Shown here piece by piece: positions 57,306 to 64,000 of a stretch of DNA of 64,000 nt; position 1 is the stretch's first letter, and each line of letters starts with the position of its first letter. This DNA is from Blastobasis lacticolella (Eukaryota > Arthropoda > Insecta > Lepidoptera > Blastobasidae), in the NCBI GenBank assembly GCA_905147135.1, contig LR990042.1, positions 7,741,545-7,805,544 on the forward strand, given 5' to 3'. The notes beneath the pieces were generated by a model. It was not told the origin of the DNA and searched no databases. It was given only the letters and a program-made list of their open reading frames with translations. Made by a program: the position numbers and the translations under genes.

Positions 57306-60084
57306 TCAATACATTTAATAATAGTATTGTTTGGCTGCGATATTCCGTGGGGTGAAGGTACCTGTTTCCCCAGTCCGGCTGCTCCAATTCGAATGGGATG
57401 TCCTGTTACGCTTTACCTCTCTAATCTGAATATTCTTCTACGTCACACCCTCAAAAAGGTTGTGATTGCATTTTGCTCATTTCGTAAACAAGAGCTCTCC
57501 AAGCCAGCCTTCTCCTCATCCTAATGATAAATCCCGGTTCAGCGACTTGCTGTAAATGTGTCAGCGAGGGCCTGAAAAACACTTTCAGTGAAACTGTAAA
57601 TCATGTGAATCAAAGTGAATCAATATGTTGTGTTTTCGCTTATTGCGCGCGACGAATGTCACTAACCCAACATCCCGTTACTAGCCGATTCACCAGAGCG
57701 TCGTCCGTCCGTCAGCAGGGAGACCGCAAACAGGTGAGGTTGGCTTGGCCCCAAAGATGACCGTGCCCTTAACCTCCAAGCTCCATACTCTTCTGTCAAA
57801 CATATACAGGCCTTGAAAAACATCTCTATCACAATAATAATTCCAGATTTTCCGATTCCAAACAATGAACAAGCTCGAAATATTGTCGTCTCAGCTATAA
57901 ACAAGTTGCTGAAAGCCGCTCTGTGTTTGACTAAAATTGAAGCGTTGCTGCGGCGTGTTATAACATTTTGCCTCACGACATTTCAAACTCGTTCAAATTT
58001 CACATGTAAAAAAACAAAATTAAGTTTAATCTTCAACTTGAAATTTGTCAAGGCATAAGAATGCATGTCCAATCTGGACGACTTCGTAATTTTCTTAAAC
58101 TCGTATTTTTTTAAACTTGACACTTTCCCAACTCGTCTTTCCCTGTCTAGCATGATGGTGACCACTTTCTATCAGGATCGTCACCATTACACCAAGGTAA
58201 CGAAGTTTTAAGTTGTTCTTGCCCCAAGCATAAATAAAGTTACTTACAAAGAATCCAAATATTTTGTCAATTACCACCTTAGTCACAAGGCTGTTCATTC
58301 ACTGACCAGTGGCGTGAGAACTCACCTATATTGGTTTTGCTCTAGTTTTCACCTGCTAATTAGTCTACCTACCTTTTTCGCTCAGAGGTTGAGCCTCTTT
58401 ATTCAAAGGGAAAATGTTTCCAGCCTTCTGGGCACCATGCGTCGTGGGAATACCCTGGAGGAGGTTTTTTTATCTGAATATATTGATTTAGATTTAGGGT
58501 TAAGTATGTATTTTGTTTGTGTTTGTGTAATAATTATTGTTTTATTGTATTGAAATTATAATTACGATTTTCTACATTTGGGTAACTCTTAATTTAAGTT
58601 TATCTATTTGTGATCATTGAATTGATTTAAGTAATGCAACAAAGTGAGGAATTCTTTTTAAGATAAGGAGTAGGTATTTTCATAGAAAACTAAATTGGAA
58701 TAAAATTTAATATTTCTTAGCAAAAATATTGAAATTGACAAGATATGGAACAACGTTATTTTGTAGTAAACACTCAATTCTTGACAGTAATAATAGAGTG
58801 TACGACTATTACACAGCTTCATCGTGATATTTTCTTGCAATTGTCATGACGTAATGTGTACCTGACAACTCATTCCCTATTTACGATTGTCAAGTTATAA
58901 TTCAAACCTTGGGCAAAACGTGTCCTCTATTTCTTTCTTTCCATTGGTTGAGTTCACGTAATGTGTACTCCGCATTTTTTGTGAAATATTACTACTCGTA
59001 GTAAGTTAGTTGTCGAATGTAACGGTGTTCTCTAGCATAAAATATGAGAGTCTATATATTTTTGGATAGGGTACTTTTCGAAATGAAAAAGTACCTGAGT
59101 GAAAGTCCTGAATTAGTACGGTCGTTCTAGAGATTCCCCCTATAGACGTTTGTTATACTGGTGTTTTTTATGTATGATTTTTACAAGTTGTAAGCTTTTT
59201 ATTTTCAATGTGTTTGTAATTTAAACGATAATTAAAAAAATAGTTGGTTAACAAGGTAAAAGAGATCTAACGTAGCCTATTTGGATTGACATGTGTTCAT
59301 TAACAGAAATGTATTTTGCAACAATCAGATCTTCTGGCGGTAATCATAGCTGTTTTATTTTTCTGTTTTCAATTTAGTCGTAACATAAAGAAAGATTTGT
59401 GTATAATTAAGTTCCTAATGTTTCCTCGTAATCTTGCATATTAAGACTTAAATATCAGTAACTAGAGCGTATATTATCTGACCTTTGTTTTTCTGCTCAA
59501 TGAGGTATGCAAAGCAGTTTTTGTTAGTCATCCAATCATACCTTTAAGCTTGCGGTCAGTTTTACGTTTTTAGAACTACATTTAGTGACATTGGCCTAAT
59601 TTGTTTAATCAATATTGCAAAATAAGGGCTTTGTCGGTCAATAAATTTAACAAATTTTAAAAGGTTTATGTAAGAAACGGTTTGCAAAAGAAACTACTCG
59701 TGTGGATTTATTCTTCAATGTGTTGATTATCGTTTATGGTTTGCTGATTCCTTACACGTTCGGGAATTTCTAATTATGACCGCTTACAGTACTGAAACAG
59801 TTCGTAAACTAGTTTGCCGGGTAATAATCGGATAAGTACAGGCAATTATGGTGTTTCTTTGTTCTTATCATCGGCTGCCCTAATGAGGGGTTTTGGGCCA
59901 CGACTGTTGCTTCAACATCGCCTTGTGCCAGTTCCGCAACCGGAATATCGGCGATTTTTATCGGATCTTCGGTTATTGCGCGCGGCTGCATTGCATTCCT
60001 GGGTGTGAGGGGTAGGCTCTGAGAAATTAAATCGACCGATGGAATGAGAGCGATTATGCTGGCTCAGCTTATTTCGGGGATGGT
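57306..60084. other. No gene supported
   Basis: AT-rich overall. A GC-richer patch at 59870-60010 has open frames on both strands but no motif or splice pattern. A decayed family D motif may lie at 58150-58190 (GGTGACCACTTTCTATCAGG). Confidence 0.4.
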
Positions 60085-60435
60085 ACGGAACTTGACCAGA
60101 TTGGATCATGGTGACACATTCAGTCGCCTGAATGTGCAGGTTTTATTACGATGTTTTCCCTCACCGTAAGAGCATCGGTAAGTATTCAACTAATGTACAA
60201 ACTCAGAAAAGAGTCATTGGTTTTTTTTTATGTTACTCAGCAGACAAACAGGCAAGCGGGCCACCTGATGGAAAGTGGTCACCGCCGCCCATGGACATCA
60301 GCAACACCAGGGGAGTCACCAATGCGTTGCCCGTCTCTAATATACCTCTTGAACGATCCCATGTCATTGGTACATGGCGGCAGTGGAATTCTATCCCGGT
60401 ACCTCTCGGATCGGAGTCGGATACCGTTACCACTA
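60085..60435 (-). mobile_element. SINE family A interrupted by a LINE 3' end
   Basis: The body lies at 60085-60221 and a decayed tRNA-like head at 60371-60435. The 3' region beyond GACCAGATTGGATCATGG is missing. The break sits inside GTCATTGGT, which is present on both sides of the insert. Confidence 0.85.
60222..60371 (-). mobile_element. LINE family D 3' end with poly-A and target duplication
   Basis: On the minus strand it reads SFKRYIRDGQRIGD-like codons, then GGGCGGCGGTGACCACTTTC, GGTGGCCCGCTTGCCTGTTT and a poly-A end (T-run at 60222). The 9-base GTCATTGGT (60213-60221 and 60363-60371) flanks it. A short, 5'-truncated CR1/Jockey-type insertion. Confidence 0.8.
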
Positions 60436-61466
60436 GGCCACGGATGTCACGGTCCACGGTACCACGGTCTAAAGTGCTCTATGAGTTTGGAATTTAGGAA
60501 ACCGTGACTTTGACAGAGGAAGGACATTTGCTTTGAGCGTTGGGCGAGACGCAACGTAAGAGATTTTTGGGACATAAAACAATGTAACTTAAAAGTATCG
60601 CAAATAAAGTCAAATTATCATGGACATGAAAATAATGCCGAAATATAGTTTCGACAGCCTTCGGCACCCCAATTTATTAAATTTGTTATAATTCCTAATT
60701 ATCGGAAATAATTGCCGAAAATCCTAATAGAGGCTAATCATTTTGCTGAGATCCTACCGATAAGACACTTATACACTTAATAGATGATTTCGCTTGTAAT
60801 AATTCATTACGATTTCCTCACTTAATGTTACATGCAATACGTAATACGGGCAATAAATAACAATGTGTTCTTCCTCAATTGTTCCGAACATCGGACATAG
60901 TTTACGCTTCACTGTTCTACTTTTACGTAATTGGAGAGCTAAAGGGTATTACTGTATAATTTTTGTAAACTACAAATTCATAACAATAATAAATAATTGG
61001 GACAAAATGTATGAAATTTTAGTATCAATTTATGATTTACATGCATCAAACCATAATCTAATCTGGACCGGCACTAGTGACAGCGTGAGTTGTGAATTGA
61101 AGAAATTGTGAAGTGTATGGGATTGTTTGCATGTTGCACTATCTCTAATGTCATAACGTTATTTTTGGTTTTAGAAAGATAGTATGTAAGAAATACTATC
61201 CCGCGAGATTGTTAAATATTTAAAGAGAGCTATCCTGATAAAAACCGCTGGGGACTACTACTTCTACTGGTATACACATCTACGCAATCCATGGATCTAC
61301 TGTTTGAAGGAAATGTAAAGATTAATACTAGCCTATCAAATCACACCAACAACGAGTAGCCTATGTCTTATGCCAGATCCTTATCTTGCTACCTACTAAA
61401 ATTCTTCAAGTCTCTTCATCCATTTAGGCATGAAGAGGTAACAAACAAACATACACTTTTATTGAC
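60436..61466. other. No feature recognised
   Basis: AT-rich spacer. Confidence 0.5.
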
Positions 61467-61705
61467 GACCTGAGTAGTTCAATGGTCAACATCCCACGCA
61501 AGAGGTCCCGGGTTCGATTCCCGGCCGGGCAGAAATTGAAATGATGAATATTAATGTCTGGTACGGGTCTAGGTGTTCTATGTATAATAAGTATGTATTT
61601 AAAAGTATTTAAGTAGTATATCAGTTATCTAGCACACATAGTACAAGCTTTGCTTAGTTTAGGGCTGTGTGAATTTGTCCACGAATTTTTATATTTTATA
61701 CAAGC
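61467..61705 (+). mobile_element. SINE family B
   Basis: Head GACCTGAGTAGTTCAATGGT with a short deletion before CCCGGGTTCGATTCCCGGCC (box B intact). The body and the AGGGCTGTGTGAATTTGTCC block follow. Confidence 0.9.
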
Positions 61706-62344
61706 TGTATGATACAACTGCATCGCATTGAAACAATCAATAGCCATAACATTTGAAGCACATACTGACAATCCAGTTACTTAACCCAGTTAAGTTAACA
61801 ATGTGGACGTAAGTATAGTATTTTGCAAGCTGGCAAGTAAGGCGGCCAATTTCTTAAATAATTAACTGCATGACTTGAGCTCTTAGCTGGTATCGATTTA
61901 TTGCAGTCCATTTATTACACTATCATACTACACTTATAATATTCTATTCAATCATTTCGAGAAGGTATTTCTTGCCTTAGATACTTGTCCCAATATTATG
62001 GGAGTTCAATTAGTGTTTTCGTTCAGAAATTGGAGTGTTAAATTGGATGTGACACAATCCAAATGTTCTTCAATAGGATTAAATTAGACACGATTTGCTT
62101 TAGGCTGAAAAGCTAGTTGGAGTCAGCGTTGAACATTCTAAACCTAATTTGACCTAACCAGCGGAAACTGTTCTGTGCAATAATTTAGTGATCGTAATAT
62201 GTTAAAAACTGATCAAGACGTGTTGGAACGCGGTGGGCAAACAAATTTTGACTAAAGATGTACCAAATACCGTGAATATTGCAGTAGCGGCAAAGGAAAA
62301 GTTTCTTGAAGTGGTAATGCACTTATGCTATTGTAATGTTCGCT
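61706..62344. other. No feature recognised
   Basis: AT-rich spacer. Confidence 0.5.
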
Positions 62345-62545
62345 TACGCTATGTTCTATCATTGCACCACAAGCCATCAACAAGGAGTTCACCCTCACAC
62401 CTAATTGGTGGTCACGAGCTGTGCGGTTCTATAGAAACTTTATGCTCCACACACTAAGGTTGTGGAATAAAGTTCCTTCTGAGATTTTCCCTGAAGAATA
62501 CAACATTAACTTGTTCAAGGAAGATGTGAAAAATATGTAAAGTGA
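62345..62545 (+). pseudogene. CR1/Jockey-like LINE, end of ORF2
   Basis: Reads, with one frame change, KPSTRSSPSHLIGGHELCGS, then FMLHTLRLWNKVPSEIFPEE and YNINLFKEDVKNM with a stop. The RTxRLWNxLPxxxFPxxYNxxxFK pattern is the C-terminal signature of such ORFs. No 3' tail is preserved. Same family type as 40559-40690. Confidence 0.65.
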
Positions 62546-64000
62546 TGTGCAAACATTTAAATAGGCTACGTTGCAATAACTGCTTAGATTTTACACCATT
62601 ATTTTACGCCAGAATATCCAAAGATACCCCAAAAAGCAAATTATATAAAAGAATAATCAATTACAATGCGAAATTACAGCTTCCTAGTACTAATAGTCTC
62701 TGAATTAAACCGCGGACATACAGACAGACGAGCATAGCAACCCTAATAAATTGTTATTGAAGCATGTTTTCTACATTTTTTACATTACTATAAGAAGCAG
62801 TCGTGTCTAGGATCATCTGCTCTCTAACACTTTTACCTTGAAGGTGTTCTAATTATATTAGGAAGCCCACTCTACGCATTAGAAAGGCTTAAGTAAAGCG
62901 GTTCGGTGGAAGATCCACGACATAAGGGTGAGGGTGGAATGTTCGCCCACGTATAGTGTCCTGAAACGAAAGGAAAAGAAACGGAGCAGAATGGAGGTAA
63001 ACGGAATTAGGTCGGCAACCTCTTCACACACTCTAGAAAATGCAACATGTATAGAAATTCGACATACGCACAACTCTATGACGATGCGTATCAAGTTTCT
63101 GCAGCTTAGTGTCAATCAGTTCAGGGTCACAAGTTAGCCTCATTGCATGGTTATTTATCGAATCCAAAGTGGCCAGCGATAATTAATCCAACCCATCTGA
63201 GTTGCAAGATTTTACTTGTGCGATGTATAATCGGAGCAACTGTATCTCTCATGGAGTCTATGTTTTGTATTAGGTCATTACTACTGGCACTTGCCGAAAA
63301 GTCGGAGATAGGGGGAATGTACACCGTTTGCCGGAAAACGAACATGGCAGTGTTTTTGACTCTGATATATTGATGACGACGTGTGATGATACAAGCAAAA
63401 GATTATGAAAGATATAAGCAAAGAAAATAGTAATAAAATAGAATCCTTGTAAAACTACGACGTCAACAGCTTTCCTTCTTTCATTTTGATTATTGTACTA
63501 ATAAGTTTATGATTAGTAGAATAAATAATATGTTCATACTACTTTAGGAGTTCCCATACCAGTGGCCATATTGTCGGTTCGAGAATATATAGAGATGCTT
63601 CGACATTTTTTATTGTTTTGAGTAAATAAAAACCGTATTAAGAGACAATATTAAAACAAGATCTCGATTAAGATCTCAATTAAACATATTTTATTAGACC
63701 CGTGGCATCAAAACAACAAAAAAATTTAAATGTTTCAGACTTCAAGGATAATTACTATCATAACATGTTATTTAATGGTGTCGGAGTTGCAATTACGTAC
63801 TTCAATTCCACAATTTCAATTCCTGCAAAAACATTTAGTCGTTAAGCTTGCTGAATAGATCTAGATTTAGATTTTAGCCGTCCGCCCTCGTCTGTGTTAC
63901 GTATTTCTAATCGGAAAGTAGTCTTTGTAAGTTCCTAGCATAATGTAATCAGATCACACTTTAATGGCTGTTATCAAATTGTCTGTTACAGCGGTAGATA
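62546..64000. other. No feature recognised
   Basis: AT-rich sequence to the window end. Opposed open frames at 62879-63137 and 63143-63373 lack motifs and splice support. Confidence 0.45.

Noticed and set aside
57662..57976. 104-codon minus-strand frame as a gene
   Set aside because: No conserved motif or plausible composition; overlaps other frames on both strands.

Overview
This window looks like intron-rich, AT-rich nuclear DNA of an insect, most likely a moth or butterfly. The reasons are long non-coding stretches, spliced GT-AG exons, no bacterial-style gene packing, and a dense load of short tRNA-headed SINEs plus RTE- and CR1/Jockey-type LINE 3' ends of the kind usual in lepidopteran genomes. 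The lineage is inferred from sequence character; nothing here names a species.

Only one protein-coding gene can be built with confidence. It is on the + strand, with coding exons at 30701-30724, 32713-32897, 33801-34185 and 34393-34446. All GT/AG junctions keep the reading frame and give a 215-residue secreted protein with a signal peptide, then a Pro/Gln-rich and a charged region. It has a 5' UTR acceptor at 30650, a three-codon upstream ORF and a polyadenylation signal at 35303. A GC-rich, promoter-like patch with a splice donor near 2318 could be its distal non-coding first exon, which would make 2319-30650 one intron of about 28 kb; this link is inferred.

Nearly everything else that can be recognised is mobile or repetitive DNA. 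SINE family A (tRNA-like head, about 14 whole or partial copies) ends in a tail shared with RTE-type LINE fragments in the same window, so the LINE probably moves the SINE. SINE family B occurs four times, always on +. The RTE LINE has one 876-bp reverse-transcriptase copy at 44058-44933 and several short 3' stubs. CR1/Jockey-like 3' ends, a Tc1-like transposase relic, a hAT-like MITE and an unclassified repeat (family C, seven pieces) complete the set.

The most notable structures are: a 164-bp inverted repeat with one mismatch and a 1.8-kb spacer (26833-28935); a perfect 36-bp palindrome just upstream of a coding exon (32529-32564); a two-copy 411-bp tandem duplication followed by an 86-bp minisatellite that was split by the RTE copy (42943-44992); and a run of four heat-shock-element-like sites (46721-46779). 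No rRNA gene, convincing functional tRNA gene or CRISPR array was seen.
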